Shown here: in pieces, positions 1 to 8,580 of the stretch | Layout: every line of letters starts with the position of its first letter | Numbering within the stretch: position 1 is the first letter of the stretch | NCBI GenBank assembly: GCA_022707885.1 | Contig: JAKIZT010000005.1 | Coordinates: 93,302 to 157,301 of the forward strand | Length of the DNA stretch: 64,000 nt | Reading direction: 5' to 3' | Source: Caldisericales bacterium | Lineage (GTDB): Bacteria > Caldisericota > Caldisericia > JAAYUI01 | Program-made: the position numbers and the translations under genes | The notes under the pieces: model-generated | The model's input: the letters and a program-made list of their open reading frames with translations, nothing else | Databases searched by the model: none | Told to the model about the DNA's origin: nothing

Positions 1-1
1 G

Positions 2-346
2 GAAAAACAAACTATCCTGGTTTTCTGGAAATACGGATGCTCCTCATGCATCGATGAAATCCAGACAATACAGACCGTTAGCGACGAATACAAAGTGCCA
101 ATCCTGACTGTCTGCATCAATCCAAGCGATACATTGAACTCTGTTGTTGGAATATTGGGTTCACTGGGTCTCACAGTTCCAGTGGTGCTTGATCCAACAT
201 CTGCAGTGGCAAGGGAATATGGGGTATCAACGATACCCGACTTCATGCTGGTTGACCAAAATGGTAAAATAACCGGCAGAAAGAAAGGGGGTATCGACAT
301 AGATAAACTTCTGGAAATCGTTGACAAAATGGAGGGGGCCAAATGA
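2..346 (+). CDS. Redoxin/thioredoxin-fold protein, 5'-truncated
   Basis: The reading frame is open from the window edge, so the N-terminus, including any signal peptide, is missing. It shows a beta strand, then the redox motif GCSSC about 12 residues into the visible part, and later a strand ending VSTIPDFMLVD that supplies the cis-proline (TIP) next to the active site. These are hallmarks of TlpA/ResA-type thiol-disulfide proteins. The last codons overlap the ATG of the following permease (ATGA), so the two are translationally coupled. A redox partner for the Cys-containing extracytoplasmic domains of the downstream permeases is a reasonable inference. Substrate unknown. Confidence 0.8.
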   Translation, partial: EKQTILVFWKYGCSSCIDEIQTIQTVSDEYKVPILTVCINPSDTLNSVVGILGSLGLTVPVVLDPTSAVAREYGVSTIPDFMLVDQNGKITGRKKGGIDIDKLLEIVDKMEGAK

Positions 347-1491
347 GTTTCATAAAACTCGCATTTAAAGGGCTCCTTCGCAGACCAGCGGGCTTCATTG
401 CCTCCTGTCTGACAATCGCAATTGCATCTTTAGTTCTCATTTTGTCTCTTGGCCTTTCCCAAGGCTACGATTCGGCCCTCATCTCAAACATAGATAATCT
501 TGGGGCAAACATCCTGGCAATCCCAAAGGGGTGCCCCTATGAGGCCACAGGGGTCATCTTAAGTGGCGGCAACCTCAGATATGCCGTTGCAGAAAACCAG
601 CTTGAACCAATTAAAAAAACTGGGGGCGTAAAGATCGTTTCGGCTGTGATTATGGGACAGCGAGCAGTCGGGCCATACAAAAAAGTCCATGTAATTGTTG
701 GCGCTGATGAGAATTACCACCTGATGAGGCCAAAACTTGGATTCAAAAAACCATTCGCAGAAAATGAGGTTGCCCTCGGCTATAAAATTTCGCAGGTGCT
801 TTCTACAAAAGTTGGCGATGATTTTGACATAGCCGGGAGAACCTACAAAATTGCAGCCATAGCTGATAAGGGCTCAACAGAAGACGAGGATCTCGTTTTC
901 ATGAACCTGAAATCAGCACAAAAGCTCCTTAAGGCAGAGGGAATGCTCTCTTCGGTTCTCATACAGGTAGACGATCCTGCGCAATCCGATACCGTTGCAA
1001 AAAGACTGATGACCATACCTGATCTCCAGGTTATCACGATTGGCGATTTCCAGGCAACAATCAGCGATTTTGTCTCTGGTGCAAGGATAGCCATTTTTTC
1101 AGTGCTCATCATTATAATCCTCATAGCAAGCGTTGGCATTCTTACAACCCAGGCCTCGTCTGTGGCTGAAAGAAAAGGCGAGATCGGAATGATGAGAGCC
1201 ATGGGTGCAACAAGCGGACAGGTGCTCTTTGAATCAACCCTGGAATCTGCCATTCTCGGCTTTTTTGGTGCCATAGTTGGCATTGTGCTTGGCTTTGCCC
1301 TCTCATCCAGTGCCAGCGAACTGATCAAAAAAAGCCTTCCGCAATCGCCGAGTGGAAGCATCATTTCAATAGGCTGGACTTCGGCCATAATGACACTGGC
1401 CATAGTCATCGCCATATCAATCCTGGCTGCTTATGGCCCAGCCAAAAACGCCGCCAGCACAAAACCAACGGAGGCAGCTTCCGATGAGTGA
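343..1491 (+). CDS. ABC transporter permease, FtsX/MacB type (first of two)
   Basis: 382 aa. One N-terminal membrane helix (about 17-40), a large extracytoplasmic domain, then three C-terminal helices (about 248-270, 303-325, 346-367): the MacB_PCD-FtsX layout. Right after the first helix is AIPKGCPYEATG with Cys64, repeated almost exactly in the second permease of this operon. A conserved extracytoplasmic Cys next to a thioredoxin-like gene suggests thiol chemistry or metal handling (inference). The 3' end overlaps the start of the ATPase gene by 8 nt. FtsX-type exporters do not usually import; the substrate cannot be read from sequence. Confidence 0.85.
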   Translation: MSFIKLAFKGLLRRPAGFIASCLTIAIASLVLILSLGLSQGYDSALISNIDNLGANILAIPKGCPYEATGVILSGGNLRYAVAENQLEPIKKTGGVKIVSAVIMGQRAVGPYKKVHVIVGADENYHLMRPKLGFKKPFAENEVALGYKISQVLSTKVGDDFDIAGRTYKIAAIADKGSTEDEDLVFMNLKSAQKLLKAEGMLSSVLIQVDDPAQSDTVAKRLMTIPDLQVITIGDFQATISDFVSGARIAIFSVLIIIILIASVGILTTQASSVAERKGEIGMMRAMGATSGQVLFESTLESAILGFFGAIVGIVLGFALSSSASELIKKSLPQSPSGSIISIGWTSAIMTLAIVIAISILAAYGPAKNAASTKPTEAASDE

Positions 1492-2161
1492 CACAATAAT
1501 AGCAAAGGGAATTTCAAAATCTTTTAAAAGGGGCACGGAAACCATCCATGCCATTCAGGACATCTCCCTTAACATTGGCAAGGGGGAAATGCTCTCCATA
1601 ATGGGGAGGTCGGGTTCCGGAAAAACAACCCTGCTCTCCTGCATCGGAATGCTCGAGAACATTGATTCTGGATCGTTGGTCCTTGAAGGAAGAAACATTA
1701 AAGATCTTTCCGAGGCCCAGAGAACAATTTTGCGCAGGGAACTCATGGGTTTTGTTTTCCAGAGGTTTTTCCTGATCCCCACACTGACAGCCTACGAAAA
1801 TGTTGCGCTCCCAGGGCTTTTCGCAGGCAAGAAACTCGGAAAAGACCATATCATGGAACTACTTGAGATGGTTGGAGTATCGCAGAGATACGACCACAGA
1901 CCAGGCCAGATGTCTGGCGGCGAAATGCAGAGAGTAGCCATTGCCAGGGCGCTGGCACTTGACCCGCCAGTCATTATCGCCGATGAACCCACAGGAAACC
2001 TTGACACGGCAAACGCTGAGGCCGTATTCGGACTCTTCAGAAAACTTGCCAGTCAAGGAAAAACAATTATTATCGCCACCCACAGCCAGAAACTTGCAAA
2101 AGACTGTGACAGGGTGGTAGAACTCATGGACGGGAGAATAACAAGAGATGAAAAAAATTAG
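1484..2161 (+). CDS. ABC transporter ATP-binding protein (LolD/MacB class)
   Basis: 225 aa from the ATG at 1484, chosen because GGAGG lies 9 nt upstream and this start overlaps the permease stop; an upstream in-frame start at 1433 would give 17 unlikely residues. Walker A GRSGSGKTT at 41-49, signature MSGGEMQRVAIARAL from about 143, Walker B IIADEPTGNLD from about 164 and the switch His in IIATHS near 200. Sequence style is that of ATPases serving FtsX-type permeases. It should energise the two permeases that flank it, perhaps as a heterodimeric transporter. Confidence 0.93.
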   Translation: MSDTIIAKGISKSFKRGTETIHAIQDISLNIGKGEMLSIMGRSGSGKTTLLSCIGMLENIDSGSLVLEGRNIKDLSEAQRTILRRELMGFVFQRFFLIPTLTAYENVALPGLFAGKKLGKDHIMELLEMVGVSQRYDHRPGQMSGGEMQRVAIARALALDPPVIIADEPTGNLDTANAEAVFGLFRKLASQGKTIIIATHSQKLAKDCDRVVELMDGRITRDEKN

Positions 2162-2552
2162 CTTTGTTGTCGCACTTGTAGTACTTTTTGGCGCCATTGC
2201 CATACTCGCATCCTGTGGATCATCAACCCCTCAGGAAAAAACATTTGGCCCGCCAATTGAGAAACCTGAGGAATACCAGCCGGCAACTGTTGAACAGGTA
2301 TTCGCAGATCCAGAACTCATGGACAAACAGGTCATTATGGACGTCTATGTGGACGAAGTCTGCCCCGCAGGTTGCTGGTTCTTCATCTCAGACAAACTTG
2401 GTGACAAGGTCAGGCTCTATGTCTCCAGAACCAAAGACAGCTTTACTGTGCCAGAATCCATAAAAGGCCTCCATGTGAAGGTTTATGGGAAAGTAATAGC
2501 CTCAAACACGGGTGAGATGCTCGAGGGCTACAGGGTGGAGCTTATCGACTGA
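2148..2552 (+). CDS. Lipoprotein with OB-fold-like domain
   Basis: 134 aa. Lipoprotein signal peptide with lipobox LASC (Cys23). The mature part has the order VEQVFADPELMDKQVIM, then VDEVCPAGCWFFISD, then KGLHVKVYGKV, which resembles small periplasmic OB-fold proteins (tRNA_anti-like/DUF4920 style). The CPAGC pair may bind metal or be redox active (inference). The start overlaps the ATPase gene by 14 nt and the stop overlaps the second permease by 1 nt, so it is an integral part of the transporter operon. Confidence 0.75.
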   Translation: MKKISFVVALVVLFGAIAILASCGSSTPQEKTFGPPIEKPEEYQPATVEQVFADPELMDKQVIMDVYVDEVCPAGCWFFISDKLGDKVRLYVSRTKDSFTVPESIKGLHVKVYGKVIASNTGEMLEGYRVELID

Positions 2553-3781
2553 TGTCAACTTTCAAGCTTGCCCTGCGCAATCTGGCAAAAAGACCCATGC
2601 GCACAGTGCTGGCAATCGCCACGGTAACCATATCCATAACACTCCTTCTGTCGCTTCTAGGCTTCTATTTTGGCTACAACAAAGCCATGAAGGACGAGCT
2701 AAACAACTTTGGAGTCCAGATGCTTGCTGTACCAAAGGGATGTCCCTATTCCTCGACAACACTCCTTTTGCATGGCGGAGTCATCCCAAACAAACTCCCT
2801 CTTGAGGCAATTGACAAGATAAAAGCAATCCAGCATGTAAAAAGTGCGCAGGGTATTGTGATGGGGACTCTCGAGCTTGATGGCGTCCAGCACATCATCT
2901 ATGGCATTTCTCCGGGCTTTGAAAAGCTCAGACCAAACTGGAAAGTCCAAGGAAAATTCCCGACTGCAGAGGGTGAACTCATTCTCGGTTCCACCATTGC
3001 AAAAAAACTCGGTGCAGAAATCGGGAAGAAATACACCGTAATCGGGATTGCCCAGGACAAAAAACAGCAGGAAGAGCTTGGTACCTATCCGCCGATTGGC
3101 CAGCAGGTCATAACCTACAAAACTGACCCAAGGGAATTGACCGTTGTTGGTCTTCTCGACCAAACCGGCGCTTCCGAAGACAACTTCTTCATTACGAGCG
3201 ACAGTGAGGCAAGAAAAATCATTGATCTCAACGGATACACTGCCATTGCGATAGAACTTGACGATCAGACGGGTTCAAAAGAGTTCGTGGCTGTTGCTGT
3301 TGAAGGTGTCAATGATGCACAGCCAGTGACTATCAACCAGGTCGCAAACACAGTGTCCGGGCTAATTGATTCGGCCAGATCGATTATGCTTTCTGTCGTC
3401 ATAGTTGCAATTCTTGCCTGTGCCATTGTTGTTGCCGGTACTGCACTGATGGGCGTCATCGAAAGATCAAAAGAGATCGGCATGATGAGGACCATTGGCG
3501 CAACGCCACTACAGGTGGGTACATCGGTTGGCCTTGAGGTGGTCATACTCACTCTAACAGGCGGCATCATAGGCATTGTGCTCACACTTGTCTTGCAGAA
3601 CCCGTTAAGTGACCTGCTGAGGATTTTGATACCAAATGCACCAAACACAAACCTGGTATCGCTTCCCCCGGATCTGCTCCTTCTTTCGGTTGGCATAGCT
3701 GTTGCCCTGGGGATCCTTGCGTCCATCCCACCACTCATATCCGCAGTCAGGGCACCGCCACTTAGAATGGCAGGTTCATGA
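2552..3781 (+). CDS. ABC transporter permease, FtsX/MacB type (second of two)
   Basis: 409 aa, paralogue of the permease at 343-1491. N-terminal helix about 17-40, then AVPKGCPYSSTT with Cys64 at the same position as in the paralogue, an extracytoplasmic domain, and three C-terminal helices with the typical ERSKEIGMMRTIGAT coupling segment. Start ATG overlaps the preceding TGA by 1 nt; its end overlaps the Nudix gene by 4 nt. Two different permeases plus one ATPase suggest a heterodimeric membrane part. Confidence 0.85.
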   Translation: MSTFKLALRNLAKRPMRTVLAIATVTISITLLLSLLGFYFGYNKAMKDELNNFGVQMLAVPKGCPYSSTTLLLHGGVIPNKLPLEAIDKIKAIQHVKSAQGIVMGTLELDGVQHIIYGISPGFEKLRPNWKVQGKFPTAEGELILGSTIAKKLGAEIGKKYTVIGIAQDKKQQEELGTYPPIGQQVITYKTDPRELTVVGLLDQTGASEDNFFITSDSEARKIIDLNGYTAIAIELDDQTGSKEFVAVAVEGVNDAQPVTINQVANTVSGLIDSARSIMLSVVIVAILACAIVVAGTALMGVIERSKEIGMMRTIGATPLQVGTSVGLEVVILTLTGGIIGIVLTLVLQNPLSDLLRILIPNAPNTNLVSLPPDLLLLSVGIAVALGILASIPPLISAVRAPPLRMAGS

Positions 3782-4236
3782 GATATGAACTGGCGGCAAC
3801 CACCTTCGTTTTCAACGGAGACAGGTTTGCAATACATTTTCATGAGAAGGTCAAAAAATGGCTTCCACCAGGGGGCCATGTAGAACAAAATGAATTGCCG
3901 CACGAGGCGGCAATAAGGGAAGTACTTGAGGAGCTTGGAGTAAAACCCAGGCTCCTTTTTAATTCGTCACCAGATTACGGAATAGAAACTGTTCCGCTTC
4001 CTGTTGCAATTCTTGTCGAAAACATAGACGGCGAGCACTGCCACACTGACATGATATACGCAGCAGTGTCAGATTCAGAAACAATAATAGAGCCGTTCTC
4101 CTGGGTAACAATTGAAGAAGCGGAATTGATGGGGGCACCAAAAGATGTTGTGGTGCTGGCAAAAGAGTGCCTGGAAATTGTCAGAAAAGCGGGTTCTCGG
4201 CAACAACCTTCCAGCCATCCTCATAAATCATTGTGA
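3778..4236 (+). CDS. Nudix hydrolase
   Basis: 152 aa. A complete Nudix box spans about residues 33-54: G-x5-E, seven residues, then REVLEELG, which binds the divalent metal for hydrolysis of a nucleoside diphosphate linked to X. The substrate cannot be told. The ATG overlaps the stop of the permease gene (ATGA), so it is co-transcribed with the ABC system although no functional link is obvious. Its last 56 nt overlap the convergent lipoprotein gene on the other strand; the C-terminal tail after about residue 135 is low complexity and not part of the fold. Confidence 0.9.
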   Translation: MRYELAATTFVFNGDRFAIHFHEKVKKWLPPGGHVEQNELPHEAAIREVLEELGVKPRLLFNSSPDYGIETVPLPVAILVENIDGEHCHTDMIYAAVSDSETIIEPFSWVTIEEAELMGAPKDVVVLAKECLEIVRKAGSRQQPSSHPHKSL

Positions 4237-5077
4237 CTGTGGTGTTTTTTCCGGTTGTCCAATCGTCAGCGATCATCTTTATAAGGGCATCGTTCCCCTG
4301 GTACGACATCTGGTCAATGTTCATGAACAGATTGAAGGTAACCCCGTAAGGATAAGTCCTCCCGTTGTGGTTGACGCCGAATTCAATCCTTCCAGCAGTC
4401 GGTTTCAGGTCAAGTTTCCTTAAAAACTCGGCAATCCCCTTGCCATTGTTGTTTTTCCATTCACGTTCGACTTGTTCCCTGCTTGCACCAGACAAGAGAT
4501 CAGTAGGCGTAAAATCGTAGGTTTTGGAGAATTGCCCGCTTTTTATGGCGTCAAGATAATCGACGTAGGCCTTTTCAGCCTCTTTGATCTCAAAAAGTTC
4601 CGGGCCAAAAAAAGGCATGAGCTTCCACTGGTCATCCATTTTTGTGGCAACAGTCAGGAAAGGCCCCTTGCCAACTGCATCGGCAATCCTTTTCTCATCC
4701 TGCGTCAGTTCACTGTTCCACATTGCTTCAACCGCAATGATATAGGCCAGGTCGTATGTTCTTCCATAAAGGCCCCAGCCCTCCTGGACACTGCATTGCG
4801 TGAACTTGAAGCTTGATTTGCCTACAAGAGAAGCAAAATCAGGGTTTTTTGCCCTCATCACCTTATATAGCTTTTCATCCAGGCCAGGCCAGAGATAAGG
4901 ACTTTCAAACTCAAAGGTCTTTGACGAATTGCCATTTGCAACAGCTGTGATGTATGTTTGGACAACACAGCAAGCCTCACCCTGCTCACCCTTAAAATCG
5001 CTCTCAAAAACTGGTGACCGGCTACATGAGGCAAGGAACAACGAAAAAATTAACGCTATCAGGATTTTGTTTCGCAC
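4181..5077 (-). CDS. Lipoprotein of unknown function
   Basis: 298 aa with lipoprotein signal and lipobox LASC (Cys18). I recognise no family. It contains two similar halves, each with an AxxAYVDYLDAIKSG-like or AVANGNSSKTFEFESP-like segment followed by a tail that mentions weight of dosage W-K-x-x-x-x (WKLMPFF and WKVVAENPLF), reminiscent of NTF2/DUF4878-like lipoproteins that follow a helix with a curved sheet. Last gene of the minus-strand operon; the start overlaps the preceding gene by 19 nt and the 3' end overlaps the Nudix gene. Confidence 0.7.
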   Translation of the reverse strand: MRNKILIALIFSLFLASCSRSPVFESDFKGEQGEACCVVQTYITAVANGNSSKTFEFESPYLWPGLDEKLYKVMRAKNPDFASLVGKSSFKFTQCSVQEGWGLYGRTYDLAYIIAVEAMWNSELTQDEKRIADAVGKGPFLTVATKMDDQWKLMPFFGPELFEIKEAEKAYVDYLDAIKSGQFSKTYDFTPTDLLSGASREQVEREWKNNNGKGIAEFLRKLDLKPTAGRIEFGVNHNGRTYPYGVTFNLFMNIDQMSYQGNDALIKMIADDWTTGKNTTVTMIYEDGWKVVAENPLF

Positions 5078-5517
5078 GCCAGAATCCTCATTGAACCACC
5101 AACATCAACCATATAGACAAACTCCCTGACAACAACAGGCCCGTCAGCAACAAGAGAGCTCTGCTTTGGCGGAAGGTTATCCATTTTTGGGAACCTTATA
5201 GAAACATCGAGCTGGACAACGTCCTTGAACACAATCCCGTCAAATATCCAGTTCTCGAGTTTTTTCGTCGAGAGCACTTCCATCTTTTCGTAGCCAAGAA
5301 GTATGCCGTATGTGTCAAGCTTTTTTTCAACGTCCAGTCTGATTGAATCACCATTTCTGGTCAACATTTCCGGGTGCCAGAAAGCAAGTATGTTTCCAAT
5401 TTCTCCGGATTTGAGAGCCTCACGGTAATCTGTATAGGCCCTGATGGCAGATGAAGTAGGTGAAGAACACGAGGCCAAAACCAGACACAACACAATAATA
5501 CTAAATGCTTTCTTCAT
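5059..5517 (-). CDS. Small lipoprotein
   Basis: 152 aa, signal peptide and lipobox LASC (Cys17). The segment AIRAYTDYREALKSGEIGNIL resembles AYVDYLDAIKSGQFSKTY in the next gene, so the two lipoproteins probably share an NTF2-like fold and arose by duplication (inference). Start overlaps the symporter gene by 17 nt, so all are translated as one unit. Role unknown. Confidence 0.7.
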   Translation of the reverse strand: MKKAFSIIVLCLVLASCSSPTSSAIRAYTDYREALKSGEIGNILAFWHPEMLTRNGDSIRLDVEKKLDTYGILLGYEKMEVLSTKKLENWIFDGIVFKDVVQLDVSIRFPKMDNLPPKQSSLVADGPVVVREFVYMVDVGGSMRILACETKS

Positions 5518-7069
5518 TTGTCACCTTTGTCAGGAACCCAACCACAAACAGTACCAGGAAGGACAACGGGACAGCAATGCAAGTCGGATCACACATGCTG
5601 AGCCAGTTGCCTTCAAAAAGGCTGGGTTTCCCAAAAAACATATTGCAAAGCCCTATTGAAGCAGATTCCTTGATATGGACAAAAAAATACATGAACACAA
5701 TTGTCCCGATGCCGGTCAGCATTGAGGCAATAGAAGCTGCTCTTGTGCATCTTTTCCAGAATATTGCGCCACAAATGGATGGCAAGAAAACAGAGGCCGC
5801 TATTCCAAAAAACATGGCTGTTGCCGTTGCAACAATTGATTTTGGCAAGAGGTAGCCAACAATAATAACCACCGCAAGCGAAATGAGCGCCGCCGCTTTC
5901 ACCAGCCCTATCGAAGCCTTGACCTTCAACCCCTTTATCATGAAATCATATCCGAGGGATGTTGCCATGGTGTGTATTTGGGCGGTTGAAGTGGACAAAG
6001 CAGCAGAAAATAGCGTGAACAGGATTATGTATCCAAGCCACTCTGGAAGAAATGACCTTATCGCAAAGGGAATTATCGAATCAACATTCATCCCGACCAT
6101 TTCAATTGCGGTCTTGCCAATTGCAGGGTTACTGTAAGCAGCAAGGTTTGACAACGCACCTGTGAGGATGCCTCCACCATTTACCACCAGCACAAAAACA
6201 GCCCCAAAACCAACTGCTATCTTGATGTCTCTGGTATTTTTCAGCGTGAGGAAACGGACGCCAAGCTGGGGTTGCGAAAGGAGGCCAACACTGATGCCAA
6301 AAAACAGTGTGGTTATCAATTGCCACCAGATTGGTGAACCAAAAACAGGCAAAGTTCCGAAACTTCTAACACCTTCCTTTACAAGCGCTTCTGGCACCGG
6401 CACTTGAGAGACCGCAGAAAAAGCACCAAATCCACCAGCCTTTGAAAGCACAATAATAAACATCGTGGCAACGCCAACAAATTTTAGAATACCCAAAACG
6501 GCATCGGCAAAAATCATGCCCTTAAGGCCACCGCCAACAACATAAATCGCTATGATCACAGCATAAATAATCAATGCTACGCCAAAATTGATGCCGATTA
6601 TGGTTTCCATCAGTCTTGAAACACTCACCAGAACAGCACCGGCATACAATGGCATGAAAACAAAGTTGACAACACCTGCAACACCCTGGATAAATTTTGA
6701 CTTGAAGCGCAAACCGAGGAGTTCCGGCATGGTCTGGGCGCCCATCTTGGTGCCTACAGCCCTTATTTTTGGCCCAAAAACGATGTAGGCCATGATGACA
6801 CCCATGCCGATGTTTATTGCAACTATCAAGACCATCGCAAGACCAACTTCGCCAGCCTTGCCACCAAAACCAACAATCGATGATGTTGAAATAAGGGCTG
6901 AGCCATAAGAGATGGCCATCAACCACGGTGGGACACGTTTGCCTGCAAGCATGAAATCATCACTATTTTTGGTCCTGACCCACCCAAGATATGCAAGAAT
7001 GCCAAGCAGTGCCAAAAAAGCAATGGCTATGCCATAGAAAATGTATGGATTGAAAGCAGCAGAATTCAC
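5501..7069 (-). CDS. Sodium:solute symporter (SSS family)
   Basis: 522 aa from the GTG at 7069, which overlaps the stop of the small upstream ORF as GTGA and has GGGG 6 nt upstream; a TTG at 7081 would add four residues. About 13 membrane helices. Family features: SYGSALISTSSIVGFGGKAGEVG near the N-terminus, and LFSAALSTSTAQIHTMATSLGYDF in the later half, which matches the Na+-binding TM8 region of LeuT-fold SSS carriers (Ser/Thr pairs). It imports an organic solute with Na+. Pantothenate, proline and sugar carriers all look alike at this level, so the substrate is open. Confidence 0.9.
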   Translation of the reverse strand: MNSAAFNPYIFYGIAIAFLALLGILAYLGWVRTKNSDDFMLAGKRVPPWLMAISYGSALISTSSIVGFGGKAGEVGLAMVLIVAINIGMGVIMAYIVFGPKIRAVGTKMGAQTMPELLGLRFKSKFIQGVAGVVNFVFMPLYAGAVLVSVSRLMETIIGINFGVALIIYAVIIAIYVVGGGLKGMIFADAVLGILKFVGVATMFIIVLSKAGGFGAFSAVSQVPVPEALVKEGVRSFGTLPVFGSPIWWQLITTLFFGISVGLLSQPQLGVRFLTLKNTRDIKIAVGFGAVFVLVVNGGGILTGALSNLAAYSNPAIGKTAIEMVGMNVDSIIPFAIRSFLPEWLGYIILFTLFSAALSTSTAQIHTMATSLGYDFMIKGLKVKASIGLVKAAALISLAVVIIVGYLLPKSIVATATAMFFGIAASVFLPSICGAIFWKRCTRAASIASMLTGIGTIVFMYFFVHIKESASIGLCNMFFGKPSLFEGNWLSMCDPTCIAVPLSFLVLFVVGFLTKVTNEESI

Positions 7070-7158
7070 TCTTTGCCCCAATTCACAATCGTATAAATTA
7101 CCCCAACAAGGGTCAGCGCAATGGCAAGGACCATTGCCATTATGATCCAGAAATCCAT
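7066..7158 (-). CDS. Symporter small accessory protein, 30 aa
   Basis: A 30-codon ORF directly before the symporter gene with a single hydrophobic helix (FWIIMAMVLAIALTLVGVIY) ending in TIVNWGKE. Small one-helix proteins with a V-x-Y-x-x-x-N-W tail encoded just upstream of SSS carriers are a known class (symporter small accessory protein). Its stop overlaps the GTG of the symporter (GTGA) and its ATG lies 3 nt after the stop of the TPR gene, so it is inside the operon and coupled. Inferred role: subunit or assembly factor of the carrier. Confidence 0.75.
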   Translation of the reverse strand: MDFWIIMAMVLAIALTLVGVIYTIVNWGKE

Positions 7159-7161
7159 GTG

Positions 7162-8580
7162 TTACCTCACGGTTGCAAGAAGGATTGGCCTTATTTTTGG
7201 AAGGAACGGTGCTAGCGATGGAAGCGTTTGGGCCAGAAGCGAAATATAAACCTTTGTGGCCTCAAAATCAACCGCGTTTGCTGATGATTGAGCTTCATCC
7301 AGCCAGATTTCAACAAGCCTGGAAACATCATCTCTGGATGCAATGAGGATTTTTTCAAAGACTGGCAACAACTTTGGATGTGTTTCTTTAAGGGGTTTTA
7401 GCTGTTCGAATGTTGAAGCAGTCATGAGTTTGGCCCAGACATCATCTGTTGCCGAATGATTACCCTCAAACCTCTCCTCGAGTATGCCTTTGAACTCCTG
7501 AACAGAGAGCCATTCCTGGCGAACATTTTTTGCCGTTTCAATATCACTGGAGGACAGGGCCTCCTGAACTGATTTGGAACATTTGTCGAAATATGGCTGG
7601 AAGTCAAGCGTTAGCAAACATCTCTTTGTACTCTCCAGCCATGGGAGCGGCGCTTCCTGGAAAACCAGCGGTGAATCGATAAGGCCAAGCTGTCTTCTGA
7701 TTGCAACCACCTCCCCCCTCAGTTCTTCTGATTTCGGGTCAATTGCCAGCCTCATTTCAGAGAATATCAGGGCCTGCCTCAAATCGACAGATTTTTTAAA
7801 TATCCTTGAAAGGTGGGTCAATTCAGTATCAGTCTTCTCCCAGTCAGCGCTTGCTATGGCAATCTCAAGCATTTTCCTGTGGAATTCTGGCTCATTGGGA
7901 TAAAGCTTTGCCGACTCCGAAAGGTGCTCCTGGAGCTGTTCTTCATCCTTGGTCAAAGCTGACATTTTAATTCTTAGTGTTACTGCCTCGGTTTGTATCC
8001 CAAGTTGCTCATAAATCCTGACAACATCACCATATGCATCAAAACTGTCTGGCTGGAGCCTGAGATAACCATTGACATATTGAAGGGCACCCTCAGGCCT
8101 GTAGGAAACACTACTTTTTACAAGAAGCGCAAATGCCTCAACATTTGTCGGATCACAATCAATGACTTTTTTGAGTTGCGGCACCCCCAGCGGAAGATCC
8201 CCCGACAAAATGGTGTTTTTGGCATTTAAGAAGATAATTTCCTTGTTGTCTGGTTCAAATGCAAGAGTAGTATCAAAAACATTTGCGGCCTGCTTGAATT
8301 GTTTTGACGACATCAAAAATGTTCCCAGCGCTTTGAGATGCTGGACAAGCGAGGCCTTGTCACCCCTGAGATAATCAACTGAACAAAGTTTTTGTAAAAG
8401 CGCAAAACCAAATGCCGGCGGAGATTTTTCAACAAAAACTATGGACTGTAATAGAATTTTCTGCGCCTCGGCAAGTTTTCCGGATTTGAAGAATGTGAGG
8501 GCTTCATTTATGGCACTTTGTACTTTCTGTGTTTCTTCCTGTCCGACTCCAAAAAGATCACCCTGGTTTTCTTCGCTCAT
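7162..8580 (-). CDS. TPR-repeat protein
   Basis: 472 aa, cytoplasmic (no signal peptide). The N-terminal two thirds read as TPR-like helical pairs (for example AANVFDTTLAFEPDNKEII and YVNGYLRLQPDSFDAYGDV). The C-terminal third is helical without clear repeats. Start taken at the ATG at 8580 because it overlaps the upstream stop (ATGA); an ATG at 8595 would add five residues. A scaffold role next to PEGA and lipoprotein genes is inferred from context. Confidence 0.75.
   Translation of the reverse strand: MSEENQGDLFGVGQEETQKVQSAINEALTFFKSGKLAEAQKILLQSIVFVEKSPPAFGFALLQKLCSVDYLRGDKASLVQHLKALGTFLMSSKQFKQAANVFDTTLAFEPDNKEIIFLNAKNTILSGDLPLGVPQLKKVIDCDPTNVEAFALLVKSSVSYRPEGALQYVNGYLRLQPDSFDAYGDVVRIYEQLGIQTEAVTLRIKMSALTKDEEQLQEHLSESAKLYPNEPEFHRKMLEIAIASADWEKTDTELTHLSRIFKKSVDLRQALIFSEMRLAIDPKSEELRGEVVAIRRQLGLIDSPLVFQEAPLPWLESTKRCLLTLDFQPYFDKCSKSVQEALSSSDIETAKNVRQEWLSVQEFKGILEERFEGNHSATDDVWAKLMTASTFEQLKPLKETHPKLLPVFEKILIASRDDVSRLVEIWLDEAQSSANAVDFEATKVYISLLAQTLPSLAPFLPKIRPILLATVR

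Noticed and set aside
843..1415. Minus-strand frame of 190 codons inside the first permease
   Set aside because: Shadow of the permease; composition (many Met/Ser) reflects reverse complement of hydrophobic codons.
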